NCBI GenBank assembly: GCA_934725015.1
Contig: CAKVAS010000039.1
Location: forward strand, 1-6,883
Reading direction: 5' to 3'
Source of the DNA: an uncultured Bacteroidales bacterium
Lineage (GTDB): Bacteria > Bacteroidota > Bacteroidia > Bacteroidales > UBA932
Length of the DNA stretch: 6,883 bases
Positions 1 through 5,087 of this stretch are shown piece by piece. A program made the translations under genes and the position numbers. A model generated the notes under the pieces. The model saw only the letters and a program-made list of their open reading frames with translations, had not been told where the DNA came from and made no database searches. Every line of letters begins with the position of its first letter. Within the stretch, counting starts at the first letter, position 1.

Positions 1-72
1 GCGGGACCCAGGATTGAACTGGGGACCTCATGATTATGAATCATGCGCTCTAACCAGCTGAGCTATCCCGCC
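1..72 (-). tRNA. tRNA-Met (anticodon CAT), 3' end cut by the window edge
   Basis: Read on the minus strand, this folds as a full cloverleaf. The acceptor 5' strand is GGCGGGA, the D arm is GCTC/GAGC, the anticodon stem is CATGA/TCATG with loop TTCATAA, and the T arm is CCCAG/CTGGG around TTCAATC. The 3' acceptor strand TCCCGC runs off the left edge, so the last paired base and the discriminator are not visible. The loop gives anticodon CAT. This could be elongator Met or the Ile2 tRNA whose C34 is modified to lysidine. The first acceptor pair appears to be a normal G-C, which argues against initiator tRNA. It lies 30 bp downstream of tRNA-Gln and is probably in the same transcript. Confidence 0.93.
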
Positions 73-102
73 ATCGTTGTTCTGCCTGCGAAAGGCACTT
101 TG

Positions 103-173
103 TTGAGATAGAAGGATTCGAACCCTCACTGACAGAGCCAGAATCTGTAGTGCTACCATTACACCATATCTCA
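103..173 (-). tRNA. tRNA-Gln (anticodon CTG)
   Basis: The minus strand gives a complete 71-nt tRNA. The acceptor stem TGAGATA/TATCTCA is followed by discriminator A. The anticodon stem ACAGA/TCTGT carries loop TTCTGGC, and the T arm GAGGG/CCTTC encloses TTCGAAT. Anticodon CTG reads the glutamine codon CAG. No CCA is encoded after the discriminator (ACA follows), so CCA must be added after transcription. It is the first gene of a two-tRNA unit with tRNA-Met and sits just downstream of a clear promoter. Confidence 0.95.
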
Positions 174-198
174 ATGTCTGCCCTAAAATTCGGGACTG

Positions 199-228
199 CA
201 AAGGTACGAAGGTTTTGTTAATATGCAA
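199..228 (-). promoter_or_regulatory. Bacteroidota-type promoter for the tRNA-Gln/tRNA-Met unit
   Basis: On the minus strand a TTG (226-228) is followed after 19 bp by TACCTTTG (199-206). This matches the Bacteroidota primary-sigma consensus TTG-N19-21-TAnnTTTG. The expected start of transcription is near 192, about 20 nt before tRNA-Gln. Confidence 0.85.
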
Positions 229-252
229 TAGAAAATTTCACTTTTTTGCAGC

Positions 253-269
253 ATTGTCATCAAGACAAT
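253..269 (-). terminator. Small hairpin, possible terminator downstream of the HdeD-like gene
   Basis: ATTGTC-ATCAA-GACAAT is a perfect 6-bp stem with a 5-nt loop. It lies between the stop of the minus-strand membrane-protein gene and the tRNA promoter. On the minus strand it is followed by an A-rich rather than a T-rich stretch, so intrinsic termination is uncertain. Confidence 0.25.
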
Positions 270-355
270 CGTTCTTGCACGATGCAGTCCCTTAGTGCCG
301 GGGCGGGAACAGTTAAATGTCAGGCGGGCTGCCCTTCTGACGCCCGCGTCCGTCG

Positions 356-964
356 TCACTGTTCCTCAACGTTATCGTTGATTTCCTTGAAGTAGTTGTG
401 CACACGGCTCAGGCGGAGCGACGCGCCGACGAGCACAGCACCGAAGACTATGAGGCCGATGCCGAGTAGAACCACAACGGCGCTCACTCCGATTGAGAAC
501 GGCTTGAGGACAATCATGATCGCGAGAAGAAGCATCAGCACGCCCCCGCAGATTAGCCATCCTGAGCCGGAAACCTTAAACGCGCTCATGTCGCCGGCAA
601 GCCCTATCACCATGAAACTGTGGTAGATGAGCCAGATTCCGAGAACAAACGGAAGTGCCACCATCGTGACTTGAGGACACGCGCAGAGCATGATTCCGAC
701 AAGAAGGTCGAGAATGCCTCCGACGATGTTATAGCCCCTCATCATGAACCAGTTGCGGCTGCTCACGGCCAGAACCAGCTCCGTCACTCCTGTCAGGAGC
801 ATGATCACGCCGAAAGCGACGCTCAGAATCTCATAGCTGTCTTCCGGGAAGAAAAATACGGTGACGCCGCCCGCGATGACGAGCAGGCCGGCCACAAGAA
901 GCATCCACCAGTTCCTGACAGCCTTGGCTGCCCGACCGGTAATCTGTGAAATAAAGTCCAGCAT
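356..964 (-). CDS. HdeD/DUF308 family integral membrane protein
   Basis: This 202-residue, very hydrophobic protein has about six membrane helices (roughly residues 19-40, 46-68, 76-95, 99-120, 134-155 and 159-183), a short basic N-terminus and a charged C-tail. The helical hairpins follow the DUF308 (HdeD) repeat pattern: LLVIAGGVTVFFFP, then a second helix with GVIMLLTG. HdeD itself is an acid-resistance membrane protein in E. coli, but most family members have no known role, so no substrate or stress can be assigned. I chose ATG at 964. A TTG two codons upstream (970) is possible but less likely. There is no Shine-Dalgarno, as is usual in Bacteroidota. I found no canonical -7 element upstream. 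The gene is divergent from the exported protein at 1210 and probably monocistronic. The family is clear; the function is not. Confidence 0.88.
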   Translation of the reverse strand: MLDFISQITGRAAKAVRNWWMLLVAGLLVIAGGVTVFFFPEDSYEILSVAFGVIMLLTGVTELVLAVSSRNWFMMRGYNIVGGILDLLVGIMLCACPQVTMVALPFVLGIWLIYHSFMVIGLAGDMSAFKVSGSGWLICGGVLMLLLAIMIVLKPFSIGVSAVVVLLGIGLIVFGAVLVGASLRLSRVHNYFKEINDNVEEQ

Positions 965-1055
965 AATCAAAATCTTTTAAGTTTATACTACTCTTTGTAT
1001 TGTCAGGGAATATCTCAATTCCGGCAGAATCTCCGAACAAATTTGAAGCCATTAC

Positions 1056-1105
1056 GTCACCGAAAACACTCCGTGACATTTTGACATCCGGATATGACAT
1101 TATCC
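1056..1105. promoter_or_regulatory. Inverted and direct repeats in the divergent intergenic region
   Basis: Two dyads lie here: GTCAC-N12-GTGAC (1056-1060/1073-1077) and GGATA-N6-TATCC (1090-1094/1101-1105). The hexamer TGACAT occurs three times (1075, 1082, 1095). They sit upstream of and across the -33 zone of the plus-strand promoter whose -7 element is at 1118, so they could be operator sites. No regulator can be named. Confidence 0.35.
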
Positions 1106-1117
1106 AAATAAAAAGAC

Positions 1118-1125
1118 TAACTTTG
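1118..1125 (+). promoter_or_regulatory. -7 element of a Bacteroidota-type promoter for the gene at 1210
   Basis: TAACTTTG is a perfect TAnnTTTG match. The -33 position, about 20 bp upstream, carries only ATGACA-like sequence instead of TTG, so the promoter may be weak or activator-dependent. Initiation near 1132 would leave a leader of about 80 nt before the ATG at 1210. Confidence 0.6.
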
Positions 1126-1209
1126 CAGGTGCAGTCTTCAACGGACTGCCGATGTCGTAACAATTACGGACGAATAATGTTGAGCAGATTTTATTTTTGA
1201 TCAGATTTC

Positions 1210-1638
1210 ATGAAGGCATTTGTCAGACTCCTAGCGCTCGCTGCCGCCGTGTTTGCCCTGTCGGGGACTCGCGGGGCGGAGACGGCGCGGGGAAATGACG
1301 ATGTCCATGAAAAACAAGTCTGTTCCCAATCATCAATTTTCAGCGGTCAGGACAGAGGGCAGGAGGATGCGGACTGGTGCAACCGGACAGCCCTGAATGA
1401 CGGAGGCCTTGAATTTTCTGCCGCAAGGACCGTCAGCGCGGCTTCCCGTGTCCGCAATTTCTCAGAAGAGAGGAACAACAGTCCGCAGCAGCATTCGCGC
1501 ACGGGATTCTTCCGCAGCGGAAAGACTGTCTGCACTGCGCGTCCGGGCAATTTCATGCTGGACCGCATCACGAGTCCCGTGAGCGGAGCCCTGTCCGGGC
1601 TTTCATCGGCCGTCGCTCTCGAACGCCTGCGGATTTAG
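1210..1638 (+). CDS. Hypothetical small exported protein
   Basis: The 142-residue product is not recognised. Residues 1-22 look like a Sec signal peptide: basic MKAFVR start, Leu/Ala-rich core, then small residues SGTRGA. The mature part is hydrophilic, rich in Ser, Arg and Asn, has three cysteines (about positions 38, 57 and 108), and shows no clear domain or lipobox. The open frame, GC-rich third positions, signal-like N-terminus and the -7 element 85 bp upstream support a real gene. The overlapping minus-strand frame is shorter and lacks such support. There is no Shine-Dalgarno. The next plus-strand gene starts 118 bp downstream and might be co-transcribed, since no strong terminator lies between them. 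A degenerate repeat follows the stop. The low-complexity composition leaves some doubt about coding. Confidence 0.6.
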   Translation: MKAFVRLLALAAAVFALSGTRGAETARGNDDVHEKQVCSQSSIFSGQDRGQEDADWCNRTALNDGGLEFSAARTVSAASRVRNFSEERNNSPQQHSRTGFFRSGKTVCTARPGNFMLDRITSPVSGALSGLSSAVALERLRI

Positions 1639-1670
1639 TTTCTTAGAGACCGCCGCTCCCCCGAGCAAAA

Positions 1671-1720
1671 AGATCTCTCACTTCGTTCTGGATGGCAGAT
1701 TGCCCCGTTCGAAGTCGAGT
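1671..1720. repeat. Degenerate copy of a dispersed Bacteroidota repeat
   Basis: AGATCTCTCACTTCGTTCTG followed by GATGGCAGATTGCCCC resembles the inverted arm at 3785-3817 (AGATATCTCACTCCGTTCGA, then CATGACAATAAGCCCC). The later GAAGTCGAGTG (1711-1721) matches an 11-mer of the direct repeat at 3673 and 3743. This looks like a decayed copy of the same element in the gap between two plus-strand genes. Confidence 0.5.
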
Positions 1721-1756
1721 GCCTTGGAATAATCTGAAAACAAATAATATAATACT

Positions 1757-2203
1757 ATGACAAAAGATTTCAAACGGGTGCACAACGCGCTCGACATCAT
1801 CATATCATCCGTTCTCGTCATCGCGGGAATCATCACCGTAATCATTCCGTCCTCAGTCGGAGTCAACATCCTCGGCTGCTGCCTCGCATTCTGCGGAGTC
1901 GTGCTCTTCTTCACGACAAAGTCAGGCTACAAGGACTGTAAGTCAGGAATCTGTTTCTGCAAGAAGACCAAATACTTCCCTGCAAGCCGCAAGTCCGAGA
2001 TTCTCGACGCCCTGAAGAACGACCCTTCCGAGATGGACTGGAGCGAGACCGAGGCCGGAAACGGGCTCAAGGTCGATGTCTATGTGAACAAGAAGCAGAA
2101 CCTCGTGTTCGTCCACTGCGCGGAATACATCCCGTACAGCTATCAGGACTGCTCCGACTGGTTCGCCTTCAGTCTTGACCAGACAGGAAACCTCATAAAG
2201 TAG
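1757..2203 (+). CDS. Hypothetical two-helix membrane protein with a DUF308-like hairpin
   Basis: This 148-residue protein has two membrane helices near its N-terminus (about 13-31 and 36-54). A soluble C-terminal region of about 95 residues follows. The helical hairpin (VLVIAGIITVIIP, then a Gly/Cys-rich second helix) closely resembles the first hairpin of the HdeD-like protein at 356-964 (LLVIAGGVTVFFFP). It may therefore be a single DUF308-type half-unit joined to another domain. The soluble part begins with a cysteine cluster (C61, C66, C68), then a Lys-rich stretch, and ends in a Tyr/Trp-rich segment (EYIPYSYQDCSDWFAF) with alternating, beta-like residues. I do not recognise this domain. 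The ATG lies in an AT-rich leader without Shine-Dalgarno, and I see no canonical promoter just upstream, so read-through from the gene at 1210 is possible. A strong terminator follows 50 bp after the stop. Confidence 0.8.
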   Translation: MTKDFKRVHNALDIIISSVLVIAGIITVIIPSSVGVNILGCCLAFCGVVLFFTTKSGYKDCKSGICFCKKTKYFPASRKSEILDALKNDPSEMDWSETEAGNGLKVDVYVNKKQNLVFVHCAEYIPYSYQDCSDWFAFSLDQTGNLIK

Positions 2204-2252
2204 TCCTCCTCAAAATCGAAAACTTATTCCAATTATTTTCAAAAAAAACACA

Positions 2253-2284
2253 AACCGGCCCGGACACAACAGTCCGAGCCGGTT
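2253..2284. terminator. Strong hairpin terminator, probably bidirectional
   Basis: AACCGGC-C-CGGAC, a 6-nt ACAACA loop, then GTCCG-A-GCCGGTT form a 12-bp stem with a single C/A mismatch. The 3' side continues as ATTTATAT on the plus strand. On the minus strand the stem is followed by TTTGTGTTTTTTTT. It lies between convergent genes (plus-strand 1757-2203 and the minus-strand transporter) and can stop both transcripts. Confidence 0.85.
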
Positions 2285-2425
2285 ATTTATATAAGAGACG
2301 CATAAGCGTCGTGCGGAGAACAACGAAGCGAGGGCTTTGTGCGATAGTGTGCACGGAGCACCACTTCCCCTTCGAGGGGACGGGATGGGTCCAATACAAG
2401 AGCAGACCGCCTTTTAGGCGCCCCG
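2285..2425. repeat. Hairpin-rich non-coding stretch, probable dispersed repeat
   Basis: Four small stem-loops follow one another between the terminator and the transporter stop: GACGC-ATAA-GCGTC (2297-2310), GTGC-ACGGA-GCAC (2349-2361), CCCCT-TCG-AGGGG (2367-2379) and CGCCT-TTT-AGGCG (2408-2420). The last lies 5 nt past the transporter stop codon and could serve as its 3' end hairpin, though no T tract follows. CAACGAAGCGAGG (2331-2343) partly resembles the reverse complement of the 59-bp unit at 6531. No open frame here looks coding. Confidence 0.45.
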
Positions 2426-3607
2426 TCATGCTACTAAGACCAGCACCTGCGCGGCAAGGATGCGCAGAAACATCGACAGCGGATAGACAGTCGAATAGGC
2501 CACCGCGGCCTCGTCGCTCTCGCATATGGAGTTCGCGTAGGCAAGGGCAGGCGGGTCGGTGGTCGCGCCGGCAATCATGCCGATGATGGCGAAATAGTTC
2601 AGGTGCAGCACAATCCGCGCGAACGCCGCGACAATCAGGAGCGGGAGCGTCGAGATGATGAAGGCATAGAGAATCCACCAGTAGCCGCCGTTCATGATGG
2701 TCTCGACGAAACCGTCACCGGCGCTGATGCCCACGGCGGCGATGAAGAGACAGATGCCGACCTGACGCATCATCAGGTTCGCCGACGGGGAAATGCCCGT
2801 GCGGAGCCCCACCTTGGCGCTGAACGAGGAGATGAGTATGGAAACGATGAGCGGTCCGCCGGCAAGTCCGAGCTTGACTGGAACCGACATTCCCGGGAAG
2901 AAAATCGGAATCGAGCCGAGGAGCACGCCGAGCATGATGCCGAGAAAGACCGGCCCGACGTCCGGGGACTCAATCTTCTGAGCCACGGCTGCCTTCGCCT
3001 CGTGGTCAATCTTCGTGTCGTGCTTCTGCTCCTTGTCGAGGCTTATGCGGAAAATCACGCGTATCAGAATGACGCTCAGGATTATGCCCATGACGCCCAT
3101 CGGGTAGGCCACGGCATATCCGCAGGCGAACTTGGCGTTGTTCAGCCCCTCGTTCAGGTCGGAAAATGTCTGCTGCGCCGCGCCGAGTCCCGGAGTGTTG
3201 GTCACCGAGCCGTAGAGAACGCCGGTCATCGCGAAGAGGTCCTCACCGGTGATGACGTGAATCAGATAGGCGGTGACGGTTCCGAGCAGCACTATACCGG
3301 TCGCGAGCAGGTTCAGCGTCACTCCCCCGCTCTTGAACGACGAGAAGAAGTGCGGCCCCACCTCCAGACCTATAGAATAGACAAAGAGTATGAGTCCGAA
3401 CTCCTTGACGAAGTGGCAGGTCGTGGGGTCAAGGGTGAAGCCGAGCTGCCCGAGGAATATCCCGATGAACAGAATCCACGTCACGCCGAGCTTCACGCCC
3501 TTTATCTTGATTCTGTCGCACAGCAGACCCGCCGTGATTGTCAGGGCTATGATTATTATCGAATGTGCCACGCCCTGTCCCGACACAAGATTATTCAACC
3601 ATTCCAT
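2426..3607 (-). CDS. AspT/YidE/YbjL-family membrane transporter lacking RCK_C domains
   Basis: From ATG 3607 this is a 393-residue polytopic membrane protein made of two related halves. The family signatures are plain: GLILFVYSIGLEVGP (71-85) and GSVTNTPGLGAAQQ (134-147) in the first half. The second half carries KLGLAGGPL (245-253), SPSANL (273-278) and GATTDPPALAYANS (347-360). These match E. coli YidE and the aspartate:alanine exchanger AspT in order. Classical members are about 550 residues, with two RCK_C (TrkA-C) domains between the halves. Here that region is only a charged linker of about 27 residues (188-214, DKEQKHDTKIDHEAKAAVAQ), so cytosolic ligand control appears lost. Both halves are intact and the joint is in frame, so this is not a pseudogene. 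The substrate is unknown; amino or dicarboxylic acids are the family precedent. The frame runs back to 3691, but that extension is translated repeat. ATG 3640, preceded by AGGTGG, is the main alternative start and gives 404 residues. A LysR gene lies directly upstream on the same strand. Confidence 0.9.
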   Translation of the reverse strand: MEWLNNLVSGQGVAHSIIIIALTITAGLLCDRIKIKGVKLGVTWILFIGIFLGQLGFTLDPTTCHFVKEFGLILFVYSIGLEVGPHFFSSFKSGGVTLNLLATGIVLLGTVTAYLIHVITGEDLFAMTGVLYGSVTNTPGLGAAQQTFSDLNEGLNNAKFACGYAVAYPMGVMGIILSVILIRVIFRISLDKEQKHDTKIDHEAKAAVAQKIESPDVGPVFLGIMLGVLLGSIPIFFPGMSVPVKLGLAGGPLIVSILISSFSAKVGLRTGISPSANLMMRQVGICLFIAAVGISAGDGFVETIMNGGYWWILYAFIISTLPLLIVAAFARIVLHLNYFAIIGMIAGATTDPPALAYANSICESDEAAVAYSTVYPLSMFLRILAAQVLVLVA

Positions 3608-3644
3608 GTTTTCAATGTTTGTAGAAATAAATCCTTTCATCATC

Positions 3645-3785
3645 CACCTGTCATTCCGAGCGGAACGGAGTGAAGTCGAGTGAATCTTCATTCATATGAA
3701 TCCCCGCACAAAGACACCTGTCATTCCGAGCGAAACGGAGTGAAGTCGAGTGAATCTTCATTCATATTGAATCCCCGCACGAAGA
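3645..3785. repeat. Two tandem copies of a 70-bp repeat
   Basis: Copy 1 is 3645-3714 and copy 2 is 3715-3785, both starting CACCTGTCATTCCGAGCG. They differ at three substitutions or indels only: GGAACGG/GAAACGG, TATGAAT/TATTGAAT and CACAAAGA/CACGAAGA. Copy 1 contains the perfect palindrome ATTCATATGAAT (3690-3701). The TCATTCCGAGCG...GGAGTGAAGTCGAG core is of a type I know as dispersed in Bacteroidota genomes. The array occupies most of the gap between the LysR gene and the transporter and overlaps the spurious 5' extension of the transporter frame. Confidence 0.9.
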
Positions 3786-3809
3786 TATCTCACTCCGTTC
3801 GACATGACA
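3719..3809. repeat. Inverted repeat formed by repeat copy 2 and a third, inverted arm
   Basis: TGTCATTCCGAGCGAAACGG (3719-3738, continuing AGTGA) pairs imperfectly with TCTCACTCCGTTCGACATGA (3788-3807, continuing CA). The perfect part is ACGGAGTGA against TCACTCCGT, with a further TGTCAT/ATGACA block. The loop is about 45 nt. It lies just after the LysR stop on the minus strand, so its RNA hairpin could act as an attenuator or 3'-end structure between the LysR gene and the transporter. Confidence 0.65.
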
Positions 3810-3821
3810 ATAAGCCCCGTA

Positions 3822-4727
3822 CTACTCAAATCCGTCGATACGCCGCTGCCTCACAGCCTCAGTCTCGCACAGAATCCTGATGAACTCCTTTGCAGACTTC
3901 TTCTTGTATGCTCCCTTGAGTATGTGGAACGAGCCCTCCATCAGATTGTGCTCGGCATCAATCGGAATCGCCCGCAGATAGTCGTGGGACTGGATTGAAG
4001 CGGAAGAGAGCACGGTCGCGAAATTGCTGTTATAGACCAGCCTCAGAAGCGGCGTGATGAGGTCGAACTCGATGGCCGCCTTAACTTCCACGCCCTGGGC
4101 CTTGCACAGTTCCTCGAGCAGGTTGCGGGCCTGAAGCCCCTTCGCCGGAAGAGCCAGCCTGTACTTCGCGAGGTCCCCGACCTTCACCGACTGAAGCGAG
4201 GCGAGAGGATTGTCCTGAGAGACGACGAGCGAGAGCCGGTCATCGAAAATCACGTGCGACTCGATGAGCGGACTCGTTATCGAAGGCTTATAGGACAGCA
4301 CGAAGTCGAGTTCGTGCTTGATGAGCCTGTCAAGAAGCTCGCCCATCGTCTTGTAGTGAATCTCAAGCTCGATGCCCGGGTACTGCCTGTTGAACGCGAG
4401 GATGGCCTCCACCATCATCAGGGAGAACGAGTGCGTGACGCCGATTTTCAGCCTGCCGCACTTCATGTTGCTGAGGTCATACATCCGGCTCACGCAGTTC
4501 TCCGCCTGATAGAGGGCTTCCTGCGCGAACGGAAGCAGCTGCTCGCCGGCCTCCGTGATGGTGACCCCGTGGCTGTTGCGGGTGAAGAGCTCGACCCCGA
4601 GATCGTCCTCAAGCTGCCTGATTGTCGCCGACAGCGTGCTCTGCGTGATGCACAGTTCGCTTGCCGCCGCCGAGAAGTTCAATGTCTGTGTAAGTTTTAC
4701 AAATGCCTGTAGATGACGCAGTTCCAT
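3822..4727 (-). CDS. LysR-type transcriptional regulator
   Basis: The 301-residue protein has the usual LysR family length and layout. The N-terminal winged helix-turn-helix (residues 1-60) begins MELRHLQAF and continues LNFSAAASELCITQSTLSAT, then LGVELFTR and the wing residues VTITEAG. A linker helix leads to an effector-binding domain (about 88-296) in two alpha/beta lobes, starting GRLKIGVTHSFS. The effector is not readable from sequence. ATG 4727 is chosen because MELRHL is the standard family start; a TTG at 4736 would add three residues. A promoter (4759-4790) and a 19-bp palindrome lie immediately upstream. The RCK-less transporter follows 214 bp downstream on the same strand, so it is a plausible regulatory target. 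That link is inference. Confidence 0.95.
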   Translation of the reverse strand: MELRHLQAFVKLTQTLNFSAAASELCITQSTLSATIRQLEDDLGVELFTRNSHGVTITEAGEQLLPFAQEALYQAENCVSRMYDLSNMKCGRLKIGVTHSFSLMMVEAILAFNRQYPGIELEIHYKTMGELLDRLIKHELDFVLSYKPSITSPLIESHVIFDDRLSLVVSQDNPLASLQSVKVGDLAKYRLALPAKGLQARNLLEELCKAQGVEVKAAIEFDLITPLLRLVYNSNFATVLSSASIQSHDYLRAIPIDAEHNLMEGSFHILKGAYKKKSAKEFIRILCETEAVRQRRIDGFE

Positions 4728-4740
4728 AAAAATCAAAAAA

Positions 4741-4759
4741 GCAGGTAAAGATTACCTGC
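4741..4759. promoter_or_regulatory. Perfect 19-bp palindrome at the LysR transcription start, possible operator
   Basis: GCAGGTAA-AGA-TTACCTGC has 8-bp perfect arms around a 3-bp centre. It begins at the last base of the LysR -7 element and covers the expected +1, ending 13 bp before the ATG. On the minus strand it is followed by TTTTTTG, so the RNA could also form a short terminator-like hairpin. Autoregulation by LysR or attenuation would both fit. Confidence 0.6.
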
Positions 4760-4790
4760 AAATATAGTTCATTCGTGACTAAAATTCAAA
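4759..4790 (-). promoter_or_regulatory. Bacteroidota-type promoter of the LysR gene
   Basis: On the minus strand TTTG (4787-4790) is followed after 20 bp by TATATTTG (4759-4766), a full match to the consensus. The -33 element lies inside a dyad GTGAC-N12-GTCAC (4775-4796), which could be an additional regulator site. Initiation near 4752 leaves a leader of about 25 nt. Confidence 0.8.
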
Positions 4791-4798
4791 TGTCACAA

Positions 4799-4942
4799 CT
4801 ACTTGACCATCCCGTTCCTTACGTCAATGTCCTTGTGACGCCTTACGGCGAATGAGAGATGCTTGCCGGACTTGGCATAAGCGTTGAACAATGAGGCAAC
4901 CGCGCAAATAACAACCAGAGAAACAAAAATTGCCGTTTTCAT
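4799..4942 (-). CDS. Exported or membrane-anchored microprotein (47 residues)
   Basis: This short frame starts at ATG 4942 and stops with TAG at 4799-4801. Residues 1-23 read MKTAIFVSLVVICAVASLFN followed by AYA, a typical Sec signal peptide with an A-Y-A cleavage motif, or alternatively a single membrane anchor. The remaining 24 residues (KSGKHLSFAVRRHKDIDVRN, then GMVK) are strongly basic, with four Lys and three Arg against two Asp. Support for a real gene comes from a textbook promoter 39 bp upstream (-7 element ends at 4981) and the short AT-rich leader. The signal-like composition also supports it. I do not recognise a family. The LysR gene starts 71 bp downstream on the same strand with its own promoter, so the two may be partly co-transcribed. 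Confidence 0.72.
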   Translation of the reverse strand: MKTAIFVSLVVICAVASLFNAYAKSGKHLSFAVRRHKDIDVRNGMVK

Positions 4943-4980
4943 AAATACCTTTACTTTAATACCACTAATTTTTACGGCTG

Positions 4981-5012
4981 CAAAGGTACATCCTTATTCC
5001 ACGCCTGTCAAA
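4981..5012 (-). promoter_or_regulatory. Strong Bacteroidota-type promoter of the microprotein gene
   Basis: On the minus strand TTTG (5009-5012) is followed after exactly 20 bp by TACCTTTG (4981-4988). The same TACCTTTGCA -7 block occurs in the tRNA promoter. The start of transcription should lie near 4975, giving a leader of about 33 nt before the ATG at 4942. Confidence 0.87.
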
Positions 5013-5036
5013 CAACGGTTATGAATTGTTCCTATT

Positions 5037-5060
5037 GCGGCAATCGCCGCTCCCGATTGC
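5037..5060 (-). terminator. Alternative hairpins downstream of the FtsB/DivIC-like gene
   Basis: GCGGC-AATC-GCCGC (5037-5050) and GCAATCG-N7-CGATTGC (5040-5060) overlap and exclude each other. They lie 28 bp or more past the stop of the minus-strand gene. There is no T tract, so a terminator role is only possible. The next downstream promoter begins at 5012. Confidence 0.35.
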
Positions 5061-5087
5061 AGTCCGCGCCGTCACCGTCACACGAGG

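Noticed and set aside
1..173. tRNA-linked integrated element
   Set aside because: Only ordinary tRNA genes are seen; no integrase gene and no duplicated tRNA 3' end (att site) occurs in the window.
831..1163. Minus-strand frame spanning the divergent intergenic region into the HdeD-like gene
   Set aside because: It overlaps the HdeD-like gene in another frame and crosses the regulatory region without any family support.
2603..3673. Long plus-strand frame (356 residues) opposite the transporter
   Set aside because: It is an antisense shadow of the GC-rich transporter gene, whose family motifs are clear. The frame is extremely charged, with His/Asp/Glu/Arg runs typical of such shadows.
3608..3691. 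N-terminal extension of the transporter (MKIHSTSLRSARNDRW...)
   Set aside because: These codons come mostly from the 70-bp dispersed repeat, and family members begin near the MEWLNNL position.
3645..3809. Insertion sequence or integration site
   Set aside because: No transposase or integrase frame is present, and the repeats look like a dispersed non-coding element rather than terminal repeats of a mobile element.
4254..4712. Plus-strand frame opposite the LysR gene
   Set aside because: Antisense shadow of a clear LysR-family protein; no promoter or recognisable domain.
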